64,000 bases of DNA, taken from positions 2,269,001-2,333,000 of the forward strand of contig NZ_JAHSTX010000001.1 of NCBI RefSeq assembly GCF_019145375.1, in the 5' to 3' direction. The translations under genes were made by a program, and so were the position numbers. Numbering within the stretch: the first letter of the stretch is position 1; each line of letters begins with the position of its first letter. Source of the DNA: Pseudomonas triticicola (lineage in GTDB: Bacteria; Pseudomonadota; Gammaproteobacteria; Pseudomonadales; Pseudomonadaceae). Below the pieces are notes generated by a model. The model saw nothing but the letters and a program-made list of their open reading frames with translations, was not told the DNA's origin and ran no database searches. Shown in pieces: positions 31,730-40,261 of this stretch.

Positions 31730-33427
31730 TCACTGCCCCGAAGCCACACTCGCCGGCGCCCGCTCAGGCGTAACGATGCTGCCCAGATCAATATGCTTCC
31801 ACTCAGGCTTGGCCCCCAAACGCGCATTGAAGCGGTAGTTGAAGGTGAACTCATCCGCCGTCGGCACGCTTAGCGGTTTGCCATACACCGCTTCGATTGC
31901 GCCCAAGTCGTAGCCCATCACCTGCAACAGCGTCGGGAAGATGTTGTAGTGGCTGGAGCGGTCCTTGTTTGCCGGCAGATTCGCTGCCCAGTCCGGCGCC
32001 TGCAATCCACGACCCTGGATCACCACCAGCGGCACCAGCCCCTCCTCTTCCACCGGGTCGCCGCCGCAATGAGTATTCAAGCCCGGGTTGCCGCGCTCGT
32101 GCAGATCCTGGCCATGATCGGAGGTGTAGATCAGCAGCGCGTTGTTCAGGTTGGCCTGGGCAAACACCCTGGCGAAGAACTCGCCGACGTTCCACAGCAG
32201 CGTGTTCTTGTAGGCGTTGCGATACAGCACCCAGTCATCCGGCTGGCCGTTGAAACCGTTGCGTTCGCCAGTGTCGGCGACTTCAGTGAACTGTCCGCGC
32301 GGCAGCGTCGGCCGGTAGGCCATGAACGCATCAGGGTATTTGTCATGCACCGGGAAATGCGCGCCGACCTTGTTGATCACGATCAGCTCGGGGCGATTGT
32401 CGTTGAGCAGTTCGATCAGCTTCGCCGCCGCCGCCATGTCGCGGTCGCGCACGCTGGTCTGGTCGAATTGCACGAAACTGTCGATGTCGTTTTTCTCAGC
32501 GGCGGTCATCAGGTTCTGCAGGTTGCCGGCGGTGCGCTGGGCGTCGATGTAGACCGTGCCGAGCCCGGCCTTTTTCGCGTACTGCCAGATCGACGGCAAC
32601 GTGCTGTTGATGCGTCTGTAGTCGGCGCGGGTGCCGCCGTAGCGCAAGGTGACGTTGGTGTCGGCGCTGCAATTGGCAATGGAGGCGGCGTAGCCAAAGT
32701 TGAAGACATCGACCCCGGCCGGCGCTTGCTTGAGGTTGCTGTGCACGCCGAACGGCGCGTTGATGTCGAGGTAATTGCCGGAAATGCTTTCGTCGATGAT
32801 CAGCACAATGTCATGGCCGACGGCGGGCGTGGCGCGCGCAAGCGTCACCGTTTCACGGGGGCCAACGGTATCGTGCAGCGCCTCGTAGGCAAACAGGTTG
32901 AGGTAGGCCAGCGGCGTGTACATGATCGGCAACCCACGTGCGCCCTCACCCGCTCGTAGAAACAACAATCCGCTGAGCATCAATACGCCGACGAGGGGCG
33001 CCGCGACCCGCAACGTGTTGGGTATGAACAGCGCATGACGCGGCTTGAGTCCGATGCCGAACAACAGCAGCAAGCCACTGAGCACCGCGCGCAGGATCGC
33101 ATCGCGATACTGATAGGCCGCTTCCTGAATGAAGCCGCCGGAGTACACCAGCGAAACGAAATCGCTGTACCTCAGGTAATCCGCGGTAACCCGTGTGTAA
33201 ACATCAAAAAAAACCGCTGCGGCAAACATCGTTAATGCGAATGCATGTCGAACGAGAGCCTGACGTATATAGGCAGTTAGATATAACGCGAAAGTAAGCG
33301 CCAAAAACATCGCGCCAAAAACAAGTACATTCAAACCCCACCCGATAGCATTTAACCGATCCAGGTAGTAGTCGGAAAAGAGCAATAGATAGGCAACTAA
33401 AAGCAGTTCCTTGGCGTATTTAAACAT
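31730..33427 (-). CDS. Phosphoethanolamine-transferase-like membrane sulfatase-fold protein
   Basis: About 565 aa from ATG 33,427 (MFKYAKELLLVAYLLLFSDYYLD); the frame extends to 33,541 but the added residues look non-coding. Five or so N-terminal membrane helices occupy residues 5-175, followed by a periplasmic alkaline-phosphatase-superfamily domain. In this domain IVLIIDESISGNYLDI sits where EptA-type enzymes carry the catalytic Thr, and LIYTSDHGQDLHERGN gives the metal-binding DH pair. It resembles enzymes that put phosphoethanolamine or a similar group on lipid A or other glycans. It is divergent from the exopolysaccharide operon, which hints at but does not prove a shared role. Confidence 0.78.
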   Translation of the reverse strand: MFKYAKELLLVAYLLLFSDYYLDRLNAIGWGLNVLVFGAMFLALTFALYLTAYIRQALVRHAFALTMFAAAVFFDVYTRVTADYLRYSDFVSLVYSGGFIQEAAYQYRDAILRAVLSGLLLLFGIGLKPRHALFIPNTLRVAAPLVGVLMLSGLLFLRAGEGARGLPIMYTPLAYLNLFAYEALHDTVGPRETVTLARATPAVGHDIVLIIDESISGNYLDINAPFGVHSNLKQAPAGVDVFNFGYAASIANCSADTNVTLRYGGTRADYRRINSTLPSIWQYAKKAGLGTVYIDAQRTAGNLQNLMTAAEKNDIDSFVQFDQTSVRDRDMAAAAKLIELLNDNRPELIVINKVGAHFPVHDKYPDAFMAYRPTLPRGQFTEVADTGERNGFNGQPDDWVLYRNAYKNTLLWNVGEFFARVFAQANLNNALLIYTSDHGQDLHERGNPGLNTHCGGDPVEEEGLVPLVVIQGRGLQAPDWAANLPANKDRSSHYNIFPTLLQVMGYDLGAIEAVYGKPLSVPTADEFTFNYRFNARLGAKPEWKHIDLGSIVTPERAPASVASGQ

Positions 33428-33816
33428 GGCGATACCGGCCGTCCGAAATGGGAGGTTGTCAAAGCTTTGTCGGTCAGAACCTGACACTAGCACCCGGCCA
33501 TTAAAGCGCAAGAAATGACTGATAGCCGGGTAAAGCGTCAAAAAAACGGTGACTCAAATCTGACACACCTGCAGTGCTTAAAACCTTTAATTTCGGGGAC
33601 TTAGACCGTCTGTCGGCTAAATTGAATCTGAACAAATCTGTAAAGAAACAACAAATTCAATCGCAGCAATGACTTGATGGCCAATCGCCAAAAACGCCTC
33701 AAGTGTTATACCCGTGCAACATGTCATTTTGCTGACACGCTTTTCAAACGCTGCGCTATACCCCTTTAACCAACTTCTTCCGAACTTCTTCTTTTCGTTT
33801 TATCGAGGGTGCGCAG
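33428..33816. promoter_or_regulatory. Divergent AT-rich intergenic region before the exopolysaccharide operon
   Basis: The 389-bp stretch is clearly more AT-rich than its flanks from about 33,540, has no credible gene, and must hold the promoters of the operon and of the divergent transferase. Several direct copies of AAATCTG occur near 33,550 and 33,634. I could not pick a convincing sigma70, RpoN or AlgU promoter. The leader to ugd ends in GAGGGTGCGCAG before the ATG. Confidence 0.5.
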
Positions 33817-35169
33817 ATGGACGTGAGCGTATTTGGCACTGGCTATGTCGGACTTATACAAGCCGCTGCACTTGCCGATGTCGGCCATCGGGTTTTATGC
33901 ATTGATATTGATCCGAACAAGATCAAACAACTGCAACAAGCGGTTCCGCCCATTAGTGAACCAGGCCTGTCCGCGACGCTTGAAGAAAACATCAAGGCCG
34001 GGCGCTTGTTGTTCAGCACTCAGGCCAGTGATGCGGTAACTCACGCCGAGCTGATTTTCATCGCCGTCGGCACCCCGGCGGACGAAGACGGCTCTGCCGA
34101 CCTCAGCCATGTGCTCAACGTCGCCCGGCAGATCGCCGGCCTGATGGAGGCTGATCGCACGCTGATCATCAAATCCACGGTGCCGGTCGGGACTGCCGAT
34201 CAAGTCCTGGCCACGGCCACCAGCGAATTGCTGTTGCGCGGCAAAACCGAGCTGCAGGTGCGCGTGGTATCCAACCCGGAATTTCTCAAGGAAGGCAGCG
34301 CCCTCGCCGACTGCATGCGCCCGGACCGGATCATCATCGGCACCCGCGATGACGCTGCCCGCGAGCAGATGAGCGAGCTGTACGCGCCGTTCTGTCGCAA
34401 CCACGAAAAACTGATGTTCATGGACAACCGCAGCGCCGAGCTGACCAAGTACGCGGCCAACGCGATGCTCGCCACCCGCATCAGTTTCATGAACGAACTG
34501 GCCAATCTCACCGAACTGCTCGGCGCCGACATCGAAGCGGTGCGCAAAGGCATCGGCTCCGACCCGCGCATCGGCTACCACTTCATTTATCCGGGCTGCG
34601 GCTTCGGTGGCTCGTGCTTTCCCAAGGATCTGCGTGCCCTGCTGCACACCGCCGAACACAATGGCATGCCGCTGAAATTGCTGCGCAGCGTCACCGACGT
34701 CAATGACAGCCAACGGCACATCCTGTTCAGCAAATTGCGCGCGCAGTTTCCCCAGGGCCTGGCCGGCAAATCCATTGCGGTCTGGGGCCTGGCGTTCAAA
34801 CCGAACACCGACGACATGCGCGAAGCCCCCAGCCGTTATCTGATGGATGCATTGTGGGCCGAAGGCGCCAGCGTGCAGGCCTACGATCCGGAAGCCATGT
34901 CCGAGTGCCGGCGCATCTACGGCTACCGCAACGACCTGCACCTGTGCGCGACCCGCGACGATACCCTCGAAGACGCCGATGCGCTGGTGATCTGCACCGA
35001 GTGGAAAAACTTCCGCGTGGTCGATTTCGAGCTGCTCGCCGAGAAGCTGCGTTCGAAGGTAATCATCGATGGGCGCAATCTCTACAACCCGGAACAAGTA
35101 GCCGCCGCCGGCCTGCATTACAGCGGCATCGGCCTGCGCCACATCGCCCCTGAAGGGCTGCGGCCATGA
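33817..35169 (+). CDS. ugd: UDP-glucose 6-dehydrogenase
   Basis: A 450-aa enzyme making UDP-glucuronate from UDP-glucose with two NAD+. The Rossmann motif VFGTGYVGL is at residues 5-13, the central segment NPEFLKEGSALAD follows, and the catalytic cysteine lies in GCGFGGSCFPKD (C267). WGLAFKPNTDDMREAPS is the UDP-binding C-terminal region. Length and motifs are standard. First gene of the exopolysaccharide operon; its stop overlaps the next start (ATGA). Confidence 0.94.
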   Translation: MDVSVFGTGYVGLIQAAALADVGHRVLCIDIDPNKIKQLQQAVPPISEPGLSATLEENIKAGRLLFSTQASDAVTHAELIFIAVGTPADEDGSADLSHVLNVARQIAGLMEADRTLIIKSTVPVGTADQVLATATSELLLRGKTELQVRVVSNPEFLKEGSALADCMRPDRIIIGTRDDAAREQMSELYAPFCRNHEKLMFMDNRSAELTKYAANAMLATRISFMNELANLTELLGADIEAVRKGIGSDPRIGYHFIYPGCGFGGSCFPKDLRALLHTAEHNGMPLKLLRSVTDVNDSQRHILFSKLRAQFPQGLAGKSIAVWGLAFKPNTDDMREAPSRYLMDALWAEGASVQAYDPEAMSECRRIYGYRNDLHLCATRDDTLEDADALVICTEWKNFRVVDFELLAEKLRSKVIIDGRNLYNPEQVAAAGLHYSGIGLRHIAPEGLRP

Positions 35170-36200
35170 AGATTCTGGTGACCGGTGCCGCCGGTTTCAT
35201 TGGTGCCCATTGCGTCCTGCGCTTGCTGCGCGACGGGCATTCAGTGGTCGGCCTGGACAATTTCAACCACTACTACGACCCGCAGCTCAAGCACGACCGC
35301 GTGCAGTGGGTGCGCGAGCAGGCTGGCGATTTCCCGCTCGCTACAGTGGATCTGGCCCACGCTTCGGCCATCGACGCATTGTTTGCCCGCGAGCAGCCGC
35401 AAGTGGTGATTCATCTCGCCGCGCAGGCCGGGGTGCGTTATTCGCTGGACAATCCACGGGCGTATCTGGACAGCAACCTCAACGGGTTCCTGAACATTCT
35501 CGAGAGCTGCCGGCATCACCCGGTCGAGCACTTGATCTACGCCTCGTCGAGTTCGGTGTACGGCGCCAACCAGCACACGCCTTACTCGGTCAAGGATGGC
35601 GTCAACCATCCGCTGTCGCTGTACGCCGCGACAAAAAAAGCCAATGAACTGATGGCGCACAGCTACAGCCATCTGTTCGGCATTCCCTGCACCGGCCTGC
35701 GCTTTTTCACCGTGTACGGGCCTTGGGGCCGGCCGGACATGTCGCCGATCCAGTTCGCCCGGGCGATCAGCGAAGGCGAGCCGCTGAAGCTGTTCAATCA
35801 CGGCGAGCACCAGCGCGACTTCACCTACATCGACGACATCATCGAAAGCATCGCTCGCCTCATCGATCAGCCACCGCAAGCCAACCCGCAGTGGGATCGC
35901 GAACAGCCCGACCCCGCCAGCAGCATGGCGCCGTGGCGCCTGTTCAACATTGGCGGGCAGCAACCGGTCGCACTGAAAACCTACCTCGCGCTCATGGAAA
36001 AACACCTCGATCGCAAAGCCATTGTCGAGCTGCTGCCGCTGCAACCGGGCGACGTGCTCAACACCTGCGCCGAGGCCAGCGATCTGGCCCAGGCCACCGG
36101 ATTCCAGCCCCGGATAGAACTGGATGAAGGACTGGGCCGCTTCATCGCCTGGTTCCGCAACTACTACCCCACTGCCCGTGCGCCGCTTGCGGCTGAATGA
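35166..36200 (+). CDS. UDP-glucuronate 4-epimerase-like NAD-dependent epimerase
   Basis: A 344-aa extended short-chain dehydrogenase: GAAGFIG NAD-binding motif at residues 7-13, SSSSVYG, and catalytic Tyr153-x3-Lys157 (YAATKK). RFFTVYGPWGRPDM and HGEHQRDFTYIDDI are typical of UDP-glucuronate 4-epimerases, giving UDP-galacturonate. Coupling to the UDP-glucose dehydrogenase gene by ATGA supports this substrate. It implies an uronic acid in the polymer (inference). Confidence 0.88.
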   Translation: MKILVTGAAGFIGAHCVLRLLRDGHSVVGLDNFNHYYDPQLKHDRVQWVREQAGDFPLATVDLAHASAIDALFAREQPQVVIHLAAQAGVRYSLDNPRAYLDSNLNGFLNILESCRHHPVEHLIYASSSSVYGANQHTPYSVKDGVNHPLSLYAATKKANELMAHSYSHLFGIPCTGLRFFTVYGPWGRPDMSPIQFARAISEGEPLKLFNHGEHQRDFTYIDDIIESIARLIDQPPQANPQWDREQPDPASSMAPWRLFNIGGQQPVALKTYLALMEKHLDRKAIVELLPLQPGDVLNTCAEASDLAQATGFQPRIELDEGLGRFIAWFRNYYPTARAPLAAE

Positions 36201-36214
36201 ATGCGGAGGACGCC

Positions 36215-36961
36215 ATGACTGGACATGAAAGAAGTGTGTCGATTGCACAGATGCGCCCTGACAAGCGCGTCGACCCAGAACATCGCATGCGCCTTGATGC
36301 GGCGATTCACCGGCAGGGTCGCGGCTGGCTGAGCGGCCGCGATGGTGGCCGCCCATGGCAGCTGTCGCGGACCAATCGCGTGGTCGCCTGCCTCGGCGCG
36401 CTGACGATTCTCGTGCTGATCTCGCCGGTGCTGCTGGGTCTGGCCCTGGCCATCAAGTTCACCAGCCCGGGGCCGGTGCTGTTCGTGCAGAAACGCACCG
36501 GTTATCGCGGGCGCAAGTTCGGCATGTTCAAGTTCCGCACCATGGTCAGCAACGCCGAAGAACTCAAAGAGTCGCTGCGCCACCTGAACAAGCACGGGGC
36601 GGACGCCATCGATTTCAAGATCGACAAGGACCCGCGCGTCACCGGCATCGGCAGCTTTCTGCGGCGCACCAGCCTCGACGAGCTGCCCAACCTGATCAAC
36701 GTGGTGACCGGCGACATGCGCCTGGTCGGCCCTCGCCCGACCTCGTTCAACGCCTATCGCTACAAGGACAATCACCTCGCGCGTCTGGCGATCTACCCCG
36801 GCATGACCGGTCTGTGGCAGATCTCCGGACGCAGCAACATCGACTTCGACCAGCGCGTTGAGTTGGACCTCAGCTACATCGCCGAGCAGAGCCTTCTGCT
36901 TGATCTGAAGATTCTGTTGAAAACCCCCTTCAAAGTATTCAGCGGCCACGGAGCAAGCTAA
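36215..36961 (+). CDS. Initiating exopolysaccharide sugar transferase (polyprenyl-phosphate type)
   Basis: About 248 aa. I prefer ATG 36,215 because GGAGG lies 5 bp upstream; the in-frame ATG 36,197 overlaps the previous stop. One membrane hairpin (VACLGALTILVLISPVLLGLALAIKF), then the bacterial sugar transferase domain: PGPVLFVQKRTGYRGRKFGMFKFRTM, LRRTSLDELPNLINVVTGDMRLVGPRP, and YPGMTGLWQISGRS. It puts the first sugar phosphate on undecaprenyl phosphate to start the repeat unit. Its stop shares the final base with the next gene's ATG. Confidence 0.92.
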   Translation: MTGHERSVSIAQMRPDKRVDPEHRMRLDAAIHRQGRGWLSGRDGGRPWQLSRTNRVVACLGALTILVLISPVLLGLALAIKFTSPGPVLFVQKRTGYRGRKFGMFKFRTMVSNAEELKESLRHLNKHGADAIDFKIDKDPRVTGIGSFLRRTSLDELPNLINVVTGDMRLVGPRPTSFNAYRYKDNHLARLAIYPGMTGLWQISGRSNIDFDQRVELDLSYIAEQSLLLDLKILLKTPFKVFSGHGAS

Positions 36962-37608
36962 TGGACGGTTCAACCAATAAAAGCCTGAGCATCGCCAGCC
37001 CCAGCGAATCGAATCTGACCTCGACCGTGCTGGATCTCGACCTGCGCATTCTGTTTCTGACCGCCGCCAACCCCGGCGCCGGCACCACCACCAGCGCTGT
37101 GGCACTGGCCAGTCAACTGGCGCAGATGAGCAGCGGCCAGGTGCTGCTCGTCGATGGCAGCCAGTCGGCGAACAACCTTACCCAGCAGATGAACCTCGGC
37201 AAGGAGCGCGGCCTGCGCGACCTGCTGTTCAACCCGGACAACCCGCCGCTGTTGCAGGACTGCGTGGTGCAGGTTTCGAGCCTGCCCTTTCATGTGCTGC
37301 CCAACGGCCGGCCGATCCGCACGCTGGAACACCTGACCGCCGAGCGCCTGAGCCCGTTGCTCGACCAGTTGGGCAGCCAGTACCGCTTTGTGGTGATCGA
37401 TGGCGACGCGGTGTATTCGGCCGCCGACACCCTGGTCATCAGCACTCAGGTCGACGGCGTGGTGTTTGTCGTGCGCGCCGAAGACACCCGCTGGGAAGTC
37501 GCCCAGGCCGCTGTGCAACGCCTGACCCAGGCCGGGGCGAAAGTGGTCGGCAGCGTGTTCAACCGGCGCAAGTACTACATGCCCAAATGGCTTTACAAAA
37601 ACCTGTAA
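36961..37608 (+). CDS. CpsD/CapB-like ParA-type ATPase with degenerate P-loop
   Basis: A 215-aa protein with the fold of the cytoplasmic ATPase part of bacterial tyrosine kinases (BY-kinases). The Walker A region reads NPGAGTTTSA (37-46): the key Lys of GxGK(S/T) is Thr42. Walker A' is VLLVDGSQSANN instead of the usual D-A-D-x-R-x-P, and Walker B is VVIDGDAV. There is no C-terminal tyrosine cluster, only RRKYYMPKWLYKNL. In this family the kinase partners the Wzc/GumC-like protein to control chain length. Here it may be a non-catalytic or regulatory partner (inference). It lies directly upstream of the Wza- and Wzc-like genes. Confidence 0.82.
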   Translation: MDGSTNKSLSIASPSESNLTSTVLDLDLRILFLTAANPGAGTTTSAVALASQLAQMSSGQVLLVDGSQSANNLTQQMNLGKERGLRDLLFNPDNPPLLQDCVVQVSSLPFHVLPNGRPIRTLEHLTAERLSPLLDQLGSQYRFVVIDGDAVYSAADTLVISTQVDGVVFVVRAEDTRWEVAQAAVQRLTQAGAKVVGSVFNRRKYYMPKWLYKNL

Positions 37609-37629
37609 GCGAACGCAAAGGATGACGCC

Positions 37630-38652
37630 ATGAACGCCAGAATGCTTGTCCTGCTGTTGCTGCCGCTTGCGGGCTGCTCCAGCAATTCCGACACCCAGAA
37701 CATGCCGGTGAATATTCTCACCGCCTCCCCGGCCAACGCCCAGGCGACCGATATGCCGAAGATCGAGCAGACCCTGCGCCCGCAGGATGTGCTGGACGTG
37801 ATCTTCCATATCAGCACCAGCGGCTCGGACGCCTACCGCGTGCAATCGGGCGACCAGATCGGCCTGAATTTCACCGCCGCCAGCCAGCTCAACGGCAACC
37901 AGCTGGTGCTGCCCGACGGCACCATCGAGCTACCGGGCGCCAACACCTCGGTGAAAATCGCCGGGTTGACCAGCGAAGAAGCGCGCCAGGAAATCCAGCG
38001 CGTCTATCAGCGCAAACAGCTGTTCCAGCCCAACCGCAACCAGCTCACCGTGCAGATCATCAGCCCGCTGAGCAATGAGCAGAACCTGAAAAGCGCGCTG
38101 AACCACCCGGCGACCGGCATGAGTCGCGAGATCACCGTCGGCACTGACGGCTACGCGAGTTTTCCGGAAATCGGCGCCGTGCCGCTGCAAGGCATGACCG
38201 TCAATCAACTGGAATCCTTCCTCAACAAAAAGTACGCGCAACTGCCGGGCCGCATGACCGTGGACGTGCTGCTCAAGTCCACCGCGGGCAACGAGATCTA
38301 TGTGCTGGGTGAAGTCGCACAACCGGGCTCGTATCCGATCCGCCGGCCGGTGTCGGTGCTCGAGGCGCTGACCCTGGCGCGCGGCACCAACGTCAAGGCG
38401 CGGCTGGATTCGGTGGTGATCATGCGGCGCAACGGCAATCAGGTGAAAGCCGTGCGCTACGACGTCGAAAAAGCCCTGTCCGGCGATGCCCCGCAAATCG
38501 CTTACCTGCAACCGGACGACATGCTCTACGTGCCAAAAACCAAACTGGCCAGCGCCGGCGAACTCGCCCGCCAACTGGCTGATGTGGTGCTGTTCCAGGG
38601 CGTCGGTTTCAGCTTCGGCTACCGCGTCGACAACAAAGACAGTGACAACTAA
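37630..38652 (+). CDS. Wza-like polysaccharide export outer-membrane lipoprotein
   Basis: A 340-aa lipoprotein: signal MNARMLVLLLLPLAGC with lipid-bearing Cys16. Poly_export domain (about 50-165: LRPQDVLDVIFHISTSGSDAYRVQSGDQI) and SLBB domains (about 170-300: NEIYVLGEVAQPGSYPIRRPVSVLEALTLARGT). It forms the outer-membrane channel through which the polymer leaves. Usual partner of the Wzc-like protein next in the operon, 16 bp downstream. Confidence 0.92.
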   Translation: MNARMLVLLLLPLAGCSSNSDTQNMPVNILTASPANAQATDMPKIEQTLRPQDVLDVIFHISTSGSDAYRVQSGDQIGLNFTAASQLNGNQLVLPDGTIELPGANTSVKIAGLTSEEARQEIQRVYQRKQLFQPNRNQLTVQIISPLSNEQNLKSALNHPATGMSREITVGTDGYASFPEIGAVPLQGMTVNQLESFLNKKYAQLPGRMTVDVLLKSTAGNEIYVLGEVAQPGSYPIRRPVSVLEALTLARGTNVKARLDSVVIMRRNGNQVKAVRYDVEKALSGDAPQIAYLQPDDMLYVPKTKLASAGELARQLADVVLFQGVGFSFGYRVDNKDSDN

Positions 38653-38668
38653 CTCACAGGTGACCGAC

Positions 38669-40261
38669 ATGAACCCAAAGGAAAACTACCTGCATGAGTT
38701 CTTCAGGATTTTCTTCGCCAACAAGCAACTGGTGAAGCGCGTCTTCCTGACTTTTGCAGTCATCGCCCTGCTCCTGCCACTCCTGCTCAAACAGAGCTTC
38801 GACATCACCGCGCAGGTCATCGTGCAGTCGAAAAAACTCTCTCAGGGCGACGCCACCACCTCGCTCACGGTGGACAACGCGACCTTCATTCCGCCGTCGC
38901 TGGCGGACATGGAAACCGAGAGCAACATCCTCCGCTCGCCAGCGCTGATCCGCCAGACCATCAGCGAACTGCGCGACAACGGTGAATACAGCCCGCCACC
39001 TGGGGTGTTCGCCAAATTGCTCGGCGAACCGTTCAAGCGCTATGTCTCGACACCGCTGCGCGAGTACGTGATCAACCCGTTGCGCAACGGGCTCGGCATG
39101 GAAACCGATCCGGTGCGTGACACCACCCTCGACGCCCTGACCCAGCAAGCCGTCGACAGCCTGAAAATCGAAACCCTGCCCGGCTCCAACGTGATCTCGA
39201 TCACTTACAGCTTCCCGGATCCGCGCCAAGGCACGACATTCGTCAGCGCCCTGCTGCAGAACTATCTGGTCAGCCGTCAGGCGTTGCAATCGATCGATTT
39301 GCCGCAGTCGTTCTACGAGACCAAAAAGCACCAGTACCAAGTGCGTCTCGATGGCCTGGAAGGTAACCGCCAAGCACTGCTGGAAAATGTTGGCGCGGCG
39401 GATCCGAAGGAAGAAATCACCTTCCGTCTCAATGCAATCAACACTGAAGAACAGGCGCTGAACCTGTATCAGGATCGCCTGCTGCAAAGCCAGCGTTGGC
39501 TCGAGTATCTGAAAACTGCGCTGGCCGCCGCCAGCAGCAGCAAGCTCAACGACTACACCTTTCCCTACACCTTCACCACCACCGTCGACAACGTGGCGTT
39601 CGAGGATCGGGAAATCAAACAGATGGGCGAGCAACTGACCAGCCAGGTCAGCCGTTACATGAACGATCTGGCGGTATTCCAGCCCGGCAGCGAGCCGATG
39701 CTGTTGACTCGCGAACAGATCGCCCGCACCCGTCAGCAGTTTCTCAAAGTGGTGAGCAACCGCATCCAGGAACGCACCGCCGACCTGGCCGTGGTCAAGC
39801 AGGTGATCGAGCAGAAAACCGCGCGCATCGCCGAGTTCAAGAGCCGCATCCGTGACCTGCAGCAGACTCAGAGCAAACTGCGTCAGATGGACACCGAGAT
39901 CGATGCGCTGCACGCAGCGTTTTCGACCTATGCCCAGCGCTTCGCCGAAAGCAGCACTACGCGCTCGCTCAACGATGACCTGTCCAACGCCCGGGTTCTC
40001 AGCCCACCGTTCGAACCGACCGAGGCGGCGTTCCCGAAACCGCTGCTGATCATTCCGTTCGGGCTGTTCACCGGCCTGCTGCTGGCGATCGCCTTCGTCT
40101 ACGTTCGTGAATTCTTCGATCACCGCTTCAAGCATCCGGCGCAAATCAGCCATGAGCTGGGCCTGCCGGTGCTGTTGGTGCTCAACGAAGAAACGTCGCA
40201 GCCGGGCAATCCGCACAAGAACTGGACCATGCCGAGCCTGGTTCACTGGGTGCGCAATTGA
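38669..40261 (+). CDS. Wzc/GumC-like chain-length determinant without kinase domain
   Basis: About 530 aa. Start ATG 38,669 (MNPKENYLHEFFRIFFANKQLVKRVFLTF) was chosen over the longer frame that overlaps the export gene. N-terminal helix (about 24-44), large coiled-coil periplasmic region with a Wzz-type fold (to about 450), and C-terminal helix (PLLIIPFGLFTGLLLAIAFVYVREF). It stops soon after the second helix, so it lacks the cytoplasmic kinase found in Wzc; that part is the separate protein encoded at 36,961. It controls polymer length and bridges to the outer-membrane exporter. Confidence 0.88.
   Translation: MNPKENYLHEFFRIFFANKQLVKRVFLTFAVIALLLPLLLKQSFDITAQVIVQSKKLSQGDATTSLTVDNATFIPPSLADMETESNILRSPALIRQTISELRDNGEYSPPPGVFAKLLGEPFKRYVSTPLREYVINPLRNGLGMETDPVRDTTLDALTQQAVDSLKIETLPGSNVISITYSFPDPRQGTTFVSALLQNYLVSRQALQSIDLPQSFYETKKHQYQVRLDGLEGNRQALLENVGAADPKEEITFRLNAINTEEQALNLYQDRLLQSQRWLEYLKTALAAASSSKLNDYTFPYTFTTTVDNVAFEDREIKQMGEQLTSQVSRYMNDLAVFQPGSEPMLLTREQIARTRQQFLKVVSNRIQERTADLAVVKQVIEQKTARIAEFKSRIRDLQQTQSKLRQMDTEIDALHAAFSTYAQRFAESSTTRSLNDDLSNARVLSPPFEPTEAAFPKPLLIIPFGLFTGLLLAIAFVYVREFFDHRFKHPAQISHELGLPVLLVLNEETSQPGNPHKNWTMPSLVHWVRN

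Noticed and set aside
38486..38668. Longer start for the Wzc-like protein
   Set aside because: It would overlap the Wza-like gene by 167 bp and adds a Ser/Thr/Cys-rich out-of-family tail; ATG 38,669 gives the expected N-terminus.
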